NCBI RefSeq assembly: GCF_933775445.1
Contig: NC_065873.1
Span: 15,996,001-16,060,000 of the forward strand
DNA: 64,000 nt
Source: Argentina anserina
Taxonomy: Eukaryota > Streptophyta > Magnoliopsida > Rosales > Rosaceae
Reading direction: 5' to 3'
Both the position numbers and the translations under genes were made by a program. A model generated the notes under the pieces. That model worked only from the letters and a program-made list of their open reading frames with translations. It did not search any database and had not been told where the DNA came from. Shown one piece after another: positions 36,716 through 47,115 of the stretch (position 1 is its first letter; every line of letters starts with the position of its first letter).

Positions 36716-38744
36716 GTTTCATAAATCTCCATGAATGTTGGAAATTTTGAAGAATAGAAGTAAGCAAAAACCTCACAGTGATCTTCATATTATAAACCTA
36801 AGAGCTTTCTTGTGTTTGAGTTTACCCTCTTCCCTTTCTGGGCTACTGGCTTTAGTGGCTTATACAGATTTTGAACTCTGGTTCACCATTTCCTTCATTT
36901 GTTTTTATTAATATTCATTGGAGACGTACATGTTGTTTGAAGAACAAGAACAGAAGTAAAAAAATAAAAGATTTCACAGCAAGATTAACCTCATTCGTTC
37001 TTGTGAGGTCTAAGGTTTAGAAACAGAGGAACAGAAGACGGGGAAGTTGGGGGTTAAAATGTTCAATCGCTATAGCATGTTTCTCCATTTTCATCTTCGA
37101 AAACGTCTGTACTTAACATATTTCATTATTTCTTTCAAGTTCAATACATACATTTTTATCATCATGCATAATAGATTCTAGAGTGGAGTTTTCGAATGGA
37201 TTAGTTGATCATTGATCCTTGACAGTTGACCTCGGAAATGCTAGTTTGGGCTTTGACAGGAACAGGCTGTGATTGAGGCCGAGATAAGCACCATCCTCTT
37301 TACAATGACGCAATAGTGCAACTTTGGTTGCCTTAATATCTTCATAGACTTCAGTCATGTCATAGAGGTCTAATGTCTACATCTACATGTTGCAAAACTT
37401 GGCCAAATTTTTGAAGCCTTGGACATCTTGGAAAGAATTACTTATAGCGGGTCCTCGATACATTGTTGAAACTTGAAAGTAAAGCTCTTGTGCTATTAAG
37501 GACAACCCGACGAGTATCTTACTGTGAGACCCTTTCAAGTTTCTGCTATGGAAGGAGTTGTCGAAATGTGTTGTTAAAATGTTTGATCATAAACCGCTGT
37601 ATCTTCCCATGCTGACACGGTTAGCGCTAAACAATTTCTCCATATATAGTATTTCAATTACTAACACTATCGTGTTTTCAAACCGTAATATAATAGTGTT
37701 TCAATTGTAGAGATGAAGTTGCAAGAAAATTATAGGCTTTGTGTGATTTTATAAGGATGTGGTACAACTCTTTTATTAGTTTTAAATTTGATCCTATGCA
37801 TGATCTGTGCATCAGCGCATGATCACTCTTCAAATACTCGATACAAATAAATCTTTGTAGCTGAGATGTTAAGGGCTCAAAATTGAATTTTTAGCCATAA
37901 TTTTTTTTAGAATTTATTTTTTATTTTTTTAGCCATAAAAAGTTCGTTTTATCCTACAGTACACAGATTGGGGGAGAGGTATAAAATACTGTAATACGTA
38001 ATAACAATGATATGATCAATAATATCTACATAGTGGGTACTTTGGACTAGAAAAATATTTACAATTTGCTTTTGTTTTCTATATATCTATTTCAAGATCC
38101 CAAAGAGAGTGTCTATTCATACCATCCAAAACAGCACTTTGACCTCCCTAATTTTTTTTTCTAGTTAGTATTCACTTTGTCAATTGATAAGAAATTACCA
38201 ATATAGACAAATATAAGAATAAACAAAAAAATAAATATTTCAACACCATACATTTCATAAAAAAATTCTTACAAATAATAATTTCAAACAAACTCCTTCT
38301 TCATCTGACTAAACTATAATATTATCGTTTTCAATAATTCGCATGCATCCTAACAAAAATATTGTTCACACTTTGTACTTTGTAGACATTTATTTTATTT
38401 TATATTTTAGCTTTTTTATTATTTCAATTTATTGTGATCCGCCTATTTGAATGCATTTTGTTATTGTGAATTATAGATGAATTGTATTGTGATCATTTTC
38501 AAACTTGAGAGACTCGATATAATTATATTGTAACATGTTTGAATCAATTAAATAAATTTTTAAAGTAAAAAATAGAGTTTTATTAATTTTATTTGATTAT
38601 GGGCATTTTGAGAAAATTAAGAAAGTGCAAACAGAAGTAAATTAGAGTAAAATACAAATTTTAGATGTATGAATAGAAACTCCGGATTCCAAAAACAAAG
38701 TATATACTTGTTTCTTTCGAGCTTTCCGTATCTCTGTCTGCCCT
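36716..38744. other. Intergenic, AT-rich
   Basis: Two kb without a supported gene. The first few hundred bases are probably 3' UTR. The rest is A/T-rich with no clear element ends. Confidence 0.55.
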
Positions 38745-38752
38745 CACTACAA

Positions 38753-39406
38753 TAGGGGTGGGCATAAACCGAATTAAACAAGCAAAACCGACCGAACCGA
38801 ACTGAAAATATGGTTCAGTTAACCGAACCGAAGAGATGTAGTTTAAAAATGAAGAAAACCGAATCGAAACCGGTTTAAACGGTTTGAAAATGGTTTACGT
38901 GATCAAACTAACCGATTTAAAACCGAATCGACCGAATTTAATTTAATGATTTAAAAAATAATAAATAATGGGTATTAGTACAAAAAAATAACAAAACTTA
39001 ACATAGAAGGTTGTCTAGTGTATTTGGTAGAGCGCATGGTTGTTATATTCTAGGTCAGGAGTTTGAATCCCAACATTGACATTTTGATGTTTTATTAAAA
39101 ATCTATTAAAATGAGAAAAATATAATCTTTACATAATTATTAATGAGACGTGCGTGTGATGTACTGATTTATGACATCATCTTTAGGTAGGAATTTGAGT
39201 CTCACCTCTTGAAAAATTAAAAAAAATTACGTATGAGGTGTGAACCAAAACTGAACTGAAACCGAACCGAATTTCGGTTAAACCGATTATTTCGGTTTAG
39301 ATTAATTTAATTCGATAAATAATTTAAATTTCTAAAAAACCGATTAAACTGATTCGGTTTCGATTTAGACTAAAAACCGAATCAAACCGATATATGCCGA
39401 GCCCTA
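38753..39406. mobile_element. hAT-type non-autonomous element with perfect 8-bp duplication
   Basis: 654 bp with ends TAGGGGTGGGCATAAACCG and, reverse-complemented from the right, TAGGGCTCGGCATAT. The target duplication CACTACAA is exact (38745-38752, 39407-39414). Subterminal AACCGAAC/GGTTCGGTT motifs occur in opposite orientation at the two ends. The middle holds tRNA-like sequence (separate entry). No transposase. Confidence 0.9.
39009..39071 (+). repeat. tRNA-like (Pol III promoter-like) sequence inside the hAT element
   Basis: The stretch contains TTTGGTAGAGCGC (A-box-like, as in plant tRNAs with TTGGTAGAGCGC) and, 30 bp later, AGTTTGAATCCC (B-box-like, GGTTCGAATCC). The acceptor and anticodon arms do not fold convincingly, so it is a relic or SINE head, not a working tRNA. 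Confidence 0.55.
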
Positions 39407-39754
39407 CACTACAATACAAACCTCAAACTCAAAGCGTAGACAAATGCAGGCGCCAAAGCCTTCTTTTCAGATTTTCCCGAATTCTCCATTCGCCGCTAAA
39501 AAGAAAGAAAAGAAACTAAAGCATCCATCTTTTTGAGTTACAGAGACCAACGCCCCCTCTAATCTCGCCCTCGGAGAATGTGCCCTCCATTGTGAACCAT
39601 GGACGCCGTTGTAGGCACCCCATTTGTCAAAGTGCTTCATCTTTCCCATTAGAGCTTCATTTCTTGTCTAGCTTCATTCCAGCAACAGGAGATCTGGTCA
39701 TTTGTTCACCAACAAAGGAACCCAGTTCAAGTACACACGCTGTTATAGTCTCAA

Positions 39755-41030
39755 ATGGGAGCCATTCGAGCTGTATTTCTCTGCTTGATTTTAGTGTCTG
39801 TGGAGCAGCATTCTTGCCCATGATGAGGATTGGACGACTGCTACTGCTACTTACTCCAAAGAAACAGATGGGCCTATCATTACTGGTACTCTTCTTGCTT
39901 CTAGTACAATTTTGCAAAAGTTTCAAGCTTTTGACTTCATTGTGGGTTTTCAAGGCCTACGCTGTGCACAGCCATTGATTTTTTTTTTCACAACATAATG
40001 CTTAAATGGGTATCTATTTTATGCTAGTATGTGCAAAAGTTTCAGGCTTTTGCGTACAGATGTTACTCTATGGTTACAGGTTTCCAATTTCATTGAGGGT
40101 TTTCGATGCCTATTGAGAATTTGCAATATTACAAGGGTTTTGGGTTTTAGGGTGTCCCATGTTTGAAGTATTTATGTTCAGTTTGGGTGCTTCAGGTCTA
40201 ATTTATGCAATGGTTTGCAAAATTTTCAAGTTTCTGAATACTTAAAGCAGCTCTATGCTTCCATATTCGCTCCACTGGTGGGTTCCTACATTCTGTTGTT
40301 TCATTTGTTGCAGAAGGTGCTTGTGGTTATGGAGACCTTCACAAGATTAGCTATGGGAAATACAGTGCAGGGCTAAGTGGGATTTTGTTCAACAGAGGGA
40401 GTACTTGTGGTGCTTGTTATGAGTTGAGATGTGTTGATCACATCTTGTGGTGCCTGCAAGGAAGCCCTTCTATAATTCTCACTGCTACCGATTTCTGTCC
40501 TCCAAATTTTGGGCTTTCTTCTGATTATGGTGGCTGGTGCAATTTCCCCAAAGAACACTTTGAGATGTCAGAGGCAGCATTTGCTGAAATTGCAAAGAAG
40601 AAAGCTGATATTGTGCCAGTTCAGTATAGGAGGTAGTATAGGAGGTAGAGATGAGCTGGTTAGAGTTGCTTGTCTATATATTAATTGCTTGCACTAAACA
40701 AAAAGGTCTGGATTTTTTATGTGCAGGGTTAAGTGTGACAGAACTGGAGGGCTGCGGTTCACTATGAGTGGAAGTTCTCACTTCTATGAAGTCTTGATTA
40801 CCAATGTAGGTTCGAACGGGGAAGTGGTTGCTGTAAAGGTCAAGGGCTCGAAAACTGGGTGGATACCAATGACAAGAAACTGGGGACAGAATTGGCAAAG
40901 CAATGTCAACCTTCAAGGGCAGCCTCTCTCTTTTGAGGTAACAGTCAGTAGCGGAAGAACACTTGCATCTTACAATGTTGCTCCACCAAAATGGCAATTT
41001 GGTCAGACATTTGATGGGAAACAGTTCTAG
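39755..41030 (+). pseudogene. Alpha-expansin, EXPA13-like, with an apparent frameshift in the signal-peptide exon
   Basis: Wall-loosening protein. Exon 1 encodes a signal peptide (MGAIRAVFLCLILVSV, from 39755), then, in a different frame, HDEDWTTATATYSKETDGPI (to 39885). The two do not join: the first frame hits TGA near 39820 and the second has an upstream TAG, so a one- or two-base indel near 39800 is implied, or a sequencing error. Exon 2 (40314-40632) and exon 3 (40727-41030) are intact: [56 protein letters not shown], then the CBM63-like domain with [28 protein letters not shown] and [14 protein letters not shown]. The usual HFD motif reads HFE here, which I recall also for EXPA13-type expansins. 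If the indel is an error, this is a normal gene of about 250-260 residues. Confidence 0.82.
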
Positions 41031-43029
41031 TATGTGAACCATATGCATTGTAGAACAGAACGCTACCCCTGATCACATTAAGTTTTCTGCTATCCTGAAA
41101 AGTTTAGGTTGTGGTCAAAAGAAGGAAAAATTGTAGAAGAAAGTTGAAAAAAATGGGAATACGAGGTCCCAGTTTTGTCTAGTAATGATAGAAGGATTAG
41201 GACGCGTAATACTTGATGGAACATGTAATTATTTAAAGTGATGACACTGCAATCTTGTTTATATTCTGAGTTTAATGGCTGTATTTGTGTGCATTCGGTA
41301 TCCTGGAGATGTATGGCTTATCAGATAATCAGATACTGCTTCTACAGGGAAAAGTTATACCTCTGGACTCAACAAATTTTACAGAATGAAGCTAAATTTC
41401 CATCTCTTTTGAGATTTACAACTCAAAAAGGGTGCTTACCGTTCACAAGTAAAAACCAGAAAATGATTGAACATGTCAACTTAGAAGGCAAAAGAAAATT
41501 AACAGAAGAATGAAAGACAAGTAGCAGAAACATAAAGAAATCATACACGAGGGAAATTCAGAGAAATCTTCTGTAATATTTTATTGAAAATTACAAAATG
41601 AGTAACAGTGATACTTCATTCACAGCCAATGAACAACTGAAGCTAGAGACAATGATAATGCAAAAGGCCTATAAACCATAATTCAACCTTTTAGAACAGC
41701 TGCATTTCTGTTGATATCAATCGGCTGATACTTTTTTGAGCATCTCAGCCATGCCTTCAGCATCCTTAAATTTGATTCAATTAGTGGTCTGTTACTGTAT
41801 GCCGTTCTGTTTCTTTCACAAAACTTTGCATCAACGTCTCCAAAATTTCTTAACCAGTAGCGCTGGAGGTCTGCAGGCCCTGAAACAAAGCAGCAGAACT
41901 TTGATCATAGTCAGGATCATCTTCCAAAACTCGGGGGCTATACAGCGGGTTCACCAGGTTGGATGATGCTCGATCATATCCTGGTAAAAACAATACTAGT
42001 TTTGGAAGAAGAAGATCCTGACTAATCCTAGCTAGCAAAGTTTTGCAGCATCAGCTTCAGGGCCTGCACAGTGCACACCCACACAAGTTCTTAATGAACA
42101 ACTGTGTATACCACATATACAAGCACAACTAAAGCAGGGTAACAAACAAGCGAGTAGCAATATTGCATTCACTTCATGACAGAGTTCCCATGATCAACTT
42201 GCTAAACAGTTTTTGAAATATAAAAAACATAAAAATAGGAAACAGAGGGTTGCAATGTTAAGTCTGTCCTCCCCGTACTCAAGGAAGCTTTATCCTCGGT
42301 GCAGTGACATGGTAAGTCTATCGATTCTATAACAATGATGATAAAATACAAGTGAACTACTTTTTGTAATAGAAATATTTAGTTTCTACAACTTCTAGTA
42401 TGCAACCCTCCAAGAGTTGTTAGTGTAAGTCAATTCAGTAGACGAATCCTAGAATGGGAAAGGTTCTCTATAAACAGAAATTACCTGTACTGAATATTAT
42501 AGAGACAAAGCTCACCAAGAAGACTAAAAGATGATGATAGGAAGTGGCTGGTAATCATAAATGTAGTGTTCCTGAATCTCAGTCACCCGAATGTGAGCAC
42601 ATATTCAGTGGTTGATTCCAACATATACATAACAACTTTCAGGTTATGAGTGGTGTTAAGAAGTTGATAAAGATCCAAATGGATTATGCAAGGAATGCAA
42701 AGTTTGCAATGCCAAGTTATGTGCCTTAGGTCATGATATAATTATATACTAACAGACAATAATAGTTTCTCAAAGTGAACTCGGACCAAAAAAAGAAGAA
42801 GAGAAAAGTTGATGAGAACTAACTCTCTAAGTATCAAGTCTTACAAAGAACTCAGTCTGTTCCCAGCTATAAGGCTATAGTCATACTTCTCCAACCAAAT
42901 ATTACAAAGAACTTCAGTCTCAGTTTATCGTATGGGAGATGAAGTTTCGATATTTGTACCCATCATGGCCCGGAGTTGAATACAAATTCCTTGCAAGGTA
43001 ATATGATATGATCTTATCCAATCAAGTCC
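41031..43029. other. Intergenic, with an unassigned coding-like patch
   Basis: Expansin 3' flank and the 3' side of the PPR gene. The minus strand around 41695-42040 has overlapping open frames, one of 62 codons (MLARISQDLLLPKLVLFLPG...) and another reading DLQRYWLRNFGDVDAKFC and IESNLRMLKAWLRCSKKYQP. They use the same DNA in different frames, so at most one is real; no family was recognised. Confidence 0.35.
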
Positions 43030-44077
43030 TCATTGACTCGCTGCCAATTCTTCATTCTCCTCTAGGAACTCCAGGGACTCACCATACAAATTTTGAGCAT
43101 CCTGCCTTACAATACCCAAAGGACCTGTCTCTCCCATCGACTCTAGACTTTTAATAAGAATTTTATATGATGACCTATCTGGTTCACACCCTACTCCTTT
43201 CATCAAGTAATAGCACTCCATTGCGAGGTTAGAGAGGTTAAAAGTTACTAATGCTGTCAACAGGGCGTTAAAACCCTCAATGTCAGGTTGTAAATTAGTT
43301 TCCTTTTTCAAGCACAAGTAAAGAAGTTCGACTTGTTCAAACAATTCATTGGTAGCCATTAACTTGATCATATCAGCATAAAGCAAAACCTGCGGCTTAT
43401 ACCAATATTCCTTTCTTATGTCTTCAAAAACCTGTAAGAAGCAAAATACCTATATCAATGCAACAACGGCAAGTCCATCAAATAGTTACTGAAACAAAAC
43501 ACGAAAAATGTCTGCATTCGAGTACCCAATCAAATTTCTAGAACTGGTTCAAATGAACGAGACTGAGTATTCATTGTTCATTGAAAACAAGTAATATGCA
43601 AACGTTTGAGTACCCAATTCATCATCTACCAATAAAGCAAACGAAAAAGTACCCAAGCCAAATTTTTAGAAAAAAAACTCATGGAAACACAGATTGAAAA
43701 CAAAAGTGTTTCTGCAAAGAGCAAACCTTGAGGGCCAAGAAGCACTCATTTTGGCGCAGGAGGTCTTTGAGTACGGCCATCATGTCGAGCTTCAATAAGC
43801 GCCTGAACTTGGAATTGAAGACTTTCTCTAGAACACCCTCGTTTTTCTGGGCCCTCTTCAAGGCTTGAATGGTCTGAATGGCTTCGATGCTGAGATTCCT
43901 TCCCTTCTGCAAAGGTCTTGGGTTCTTGCTTCTGTCTCTCATTGTTATTAGCAATGAACATCTCTTGGGTTTTGGAAGTTGCAGATATTGAGAGTGAGGC
44001 TGTCCGTTCAAGCTTGTGAAGGTTTTGGGTAGAGAGCTGAAGATGGTGACAGTTTGAAGAGCCGAAGAGGGTCTCAT
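43030..44077 (-). CDS. Short PPR protein, THA8-like family (At1g62350-like)
   Basis: Two exons, 44077-43727 and 43431-43030, join in frame (ALK|VFEDIRKEY) to 250 residues. The N-terminus is rich in Ser/Thr/Pro and basic residues and lacks acids for about 45 residues, fitting a plastid or mitochondrial transit peptide. The body resembles Arabidopsis At1g62350: RGRNLSIEAIQTIQAL in related form, FNSKFRRLLKLDMMAVLKDL, RQNECFLALKVFEDIRKEYW and the C-terminal IVRQDAQNLYGESLEFLEE. Proteins of this class have only a few PPR motifs, and maize THA8 binds group II introns to aid chloroplast splicing. A role in organelle RNA processing is therefore likely but not shown for this clade. Confidence 0.88.
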
Positions 44078-45454
44078 TGTGTTTGGTCTTGCTGACCAAC
44101 CCAGTCTTATTTGTAGAGAGGATTTTCGTTTTTTTTTTTTGAAACGAAAATTGTCGTATAAATACCCTGCATTTTGGTATTGTTTCGTATTTTATAATTA
44201 CAATATTAGAGAAATTAAATACGTCATTCGTCCTCCGACTTCATCTACTGATGGCCGATGTTGCTCCCAATTTCATCATAAAGTTGCGCTTGAAAGTGGT
44301 GCTCAATTACTTGATCTTCTCATTAGCTTTACGTACTAAAAATGAACTGTCTTGATTGCAATTCCAAAAACCGATTCACTTCATTCATTGGTACGGTATT
44401 CGATGTTAGAACCAATCAGTATAGGGCTTACAAATTATATATATAAGTCATACGATTATAAAACTATCAATACTTATAAACTATAATTTAAACGAAATTG
44501 AAATAATTAAAATTGAATTTCACTAACTTGAATAGATTGAGGCTTGCGTAGCATTGTCTTAAGACATAAATTCGCCCCCACTTGTGTTGTAGTTTCAGAC
44601 GTCTATTTTGAGGATACAACAATCTAAACAAATTCTTACTGGCGAATTTACTTTGTGTTTCAGGAATAACATAACAATATAAAAAATGGAGAAGGAGATT
44701 TCGTGAGTGACAATGACGATTAATGTTGTCTTTATATAAAAGTTGGATGAAGAGATGCAACCGTTGCCAACAACATAACGGTTATGTCAATGGGCTGTGT
44801 GGGGTTGAGTTCATGTCGGGTAAAGGTGTTTTGCGTGTCATAAAATATAAATCTAAACCCAATCCATTTAATAATCGTGTTAAAAATTTAAACTCAAACC
44901 AACCTACTTATTAAACGGGTTACCCGTTTAACACTTTAATATATATATCGTGCAATTTTGCATAAAATAAGCAATTAAAACAAAAGATTTAAACAAAATA
45001 GCAAAATAATTTATCTTATTACCTATATTATAGTTTAAAATAAGTAAAGACTTATTAAAATTGTATTACATATGATGCTACTTTCTTAAATTGGTCATGT
45101 ATATGTTTATTTTATATAGAATGTTGTTTGATTCAATATTAAACGTGTCATGCAGGTTAATTTCGTGTTATCGGGTTAACCTATGGTTGACCTGATTATT
45201 AAAGGGTCATGACGAGTTAACTTGCCGCTAACCCGCTTTCTAATTGTGCGGGTTCAAGCCGCTTTATTTCGTGCGGGTTTCGAGTCGCGTTATCGGGTCG
45301 TGTCGGAATTGACAGGCCTAGTAACTATTCAAACAATTTATATATTTCATATGAAAATATGAGTTCAAAAATAAAATCAGATTTAAATCAACAAAGCCTA
45401 AGAGGCACAAGGGCCATCTTTGACTTTTAAGTATATATTTCTATGTATATTTAT
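44078..45454. other. Intergenic with a degraded hAT-like right end
   Basis: No supported gene. At 45180-45320 the repeated GGGTTC/CGGGTCGTGTCGG words end in TTGACAGGCCTA (45309-45320), the reverse complement of the TAGGCCTGTCAA end seen in many plant hAT-type elements. A matching left end was not found, so this copy is probably truncated. Confidence 0.4.
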
Positions 45455-46125
45455 TAGGGGTGGATTTTTAGACACATAAAAACCGAAAAACCGACCAAAA
45501 CCGTACTGAACCGACATCGAGAAACCGAAACCGAATAAAACCGATCTATCGGTTCTAGTTTTAACATCAAATTGAATAGTTTGGTTTCGGTTTGCGGTTT
45601 CGTCTGTGTAAAAAACCGATTAAACCGAACTAAACCGAATCGACATATATGTATTTAATTATTAATATTTAATATAGTAATAGGTGTACATTATGTTTTT
45701 ATTGATTAAGAGTTACATATGATATACATGATTTTATATGATTACGGCCTTAAAATGTCTAACTTAATTGTTCACGGTCTTTAACTCATTAAATATTACG
45801 TTTTGGTTAATATTCTATCATAACTTTGTTGATTTTATTTGTTGTTTCTAACTTATCGCAATCTAGTCTACTTATTTACTAATTTGAAGTAGTGAACTTG
45901 TAGCTTACTACTTTATTTTGATTTTAACTTTTGTTTTAAAAGTGTGAATATTTATTACAAATGGTAGGTTATATAACCGAAATCGAACCGAATTGTAAGT
46001 TAACCGAAACCGTGGTTAATAGATATTTTTCCGGTTTCGGTTTTAAGAAATTCAAAACCGAGACCTCGATTTCAGTTTTCGGTTAATACTCTTAAACCAA
46101 ACCGATGGAACCGAGTCCACCCCTA
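45455..46125. mobile_element. hAT-type non-autonomous element with perfect 8-bp duplication
   Basis: 671 bp, left end TAGGGGTGGA, right end TCCACCCCTA (perfect 10-bp inverted termini). The target duplication ATATTTAT is exact (45447-45454 and 46126-46133). Subterminal AAACCGAAC and GGTTTCGGTTT motifs are numerous. It belongs to the same general group as 38753-39406, but the interiors differ. No transposase. Confidence 0.9.
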
Positions 46126-47115
46126 ATATTTATGAGCAATTCTATGAGAAAACCCAATAGAAGAGCCCACAATTCTCATCTCTCACATTTACTAATCTAA
46201 ATGGACTAGCCCTTATAAAGGGTACTCACTCTTTCCTTTTCTCCAATATGGGACTTTAGTCCCACAAGTGCATATATCCTAATGTTAATTTCTGATTTCA
46301 ACATAAAAAAGGTTAGAAAATGAGCAAAAATATTAACTTTTGTTAAAGAGATGAGATTGATTTTCGGAGATCTGATTTAAGTTTGTATTGTCATTTTCTT
46401 GTTTTTTTTTTTAGGTTTGAAGGGCACAATGAAAAAAAAAAACAGGAAAAATTGTCGAGAGCTAGCTCTATTTGATATTTGCTCGATACAAATCGAGGCA
46501 TCATTCTCTAAAGTCTAAACTACTTTATTTTTCTAGAATTAAAATCAATTTTTACCAAACCATTTTTACATAGAACGAGTTCCTTGTAAGAAATAATGAA
46601 CTAACGAAGTAATTTATATAAAAGCTTCTCACAAGTTGCAGCAACTGAACGATCGCTTTAATTCAAACTCCCACCATATCAAAGTCGTAGCATTGTGCTA
46701 TAGGGTAATAGGATAGTACAAGTTGATTATCAAAAATGGAAAACCACCAAGTAGTAAATATTGAAATTATTATCCATTATGGCCAAAAGAAAAAACGTAT
46801 AATAATTATCCTTACAATCTACGTACTTGATCATTTCCCGGTCAAACATACACAGAGCCTCCACCTGAGCATACACAAAGACATTAGAGACAAACTTACC
46901 ATTACACACAACAGTCCCCATCCCCCTATTACAATTTCCGATTACGCAATTGTCGGTTCAGGCCCAAATCCTCCCTCCTCCTCCATCCACCGCAACAACC
47001 CCATGACGTAATCCCTACCTCACCATCCCCCCCCCTCAAATCCGACCTCAAAATGCACCAGAAATGAACCCACAGATCCGCCGCGGCGGATAGAGTCCCA
47101 GTCCGCGATCCGCCA
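46126..47115. other. Intergenic, upstream of the BIG gene
   Basis: About 1 kb. The part near 46230-46270 (TATGGGACTTTAGTCCCAC) is a short palindrome-like motif seen in plant repeats. The last 150 bp is C-rich leader before the ATG at 47116. Confidence 0.5.

Noticed and set aside
39009..39071. Functional tRNA gene
   Set aside because: A- and B-box-like motifs exist, but the acceptor and anticodon stems do not pair well and it lies inside a hAT element, so I call it only tRNA-like.
46230..46275. Cassandra/TRIM element
   Set aside because: The TATGGGACTTTAGTCCCAC motif alone is not enough; no 5S-like sequence or paired terminal repeats found.
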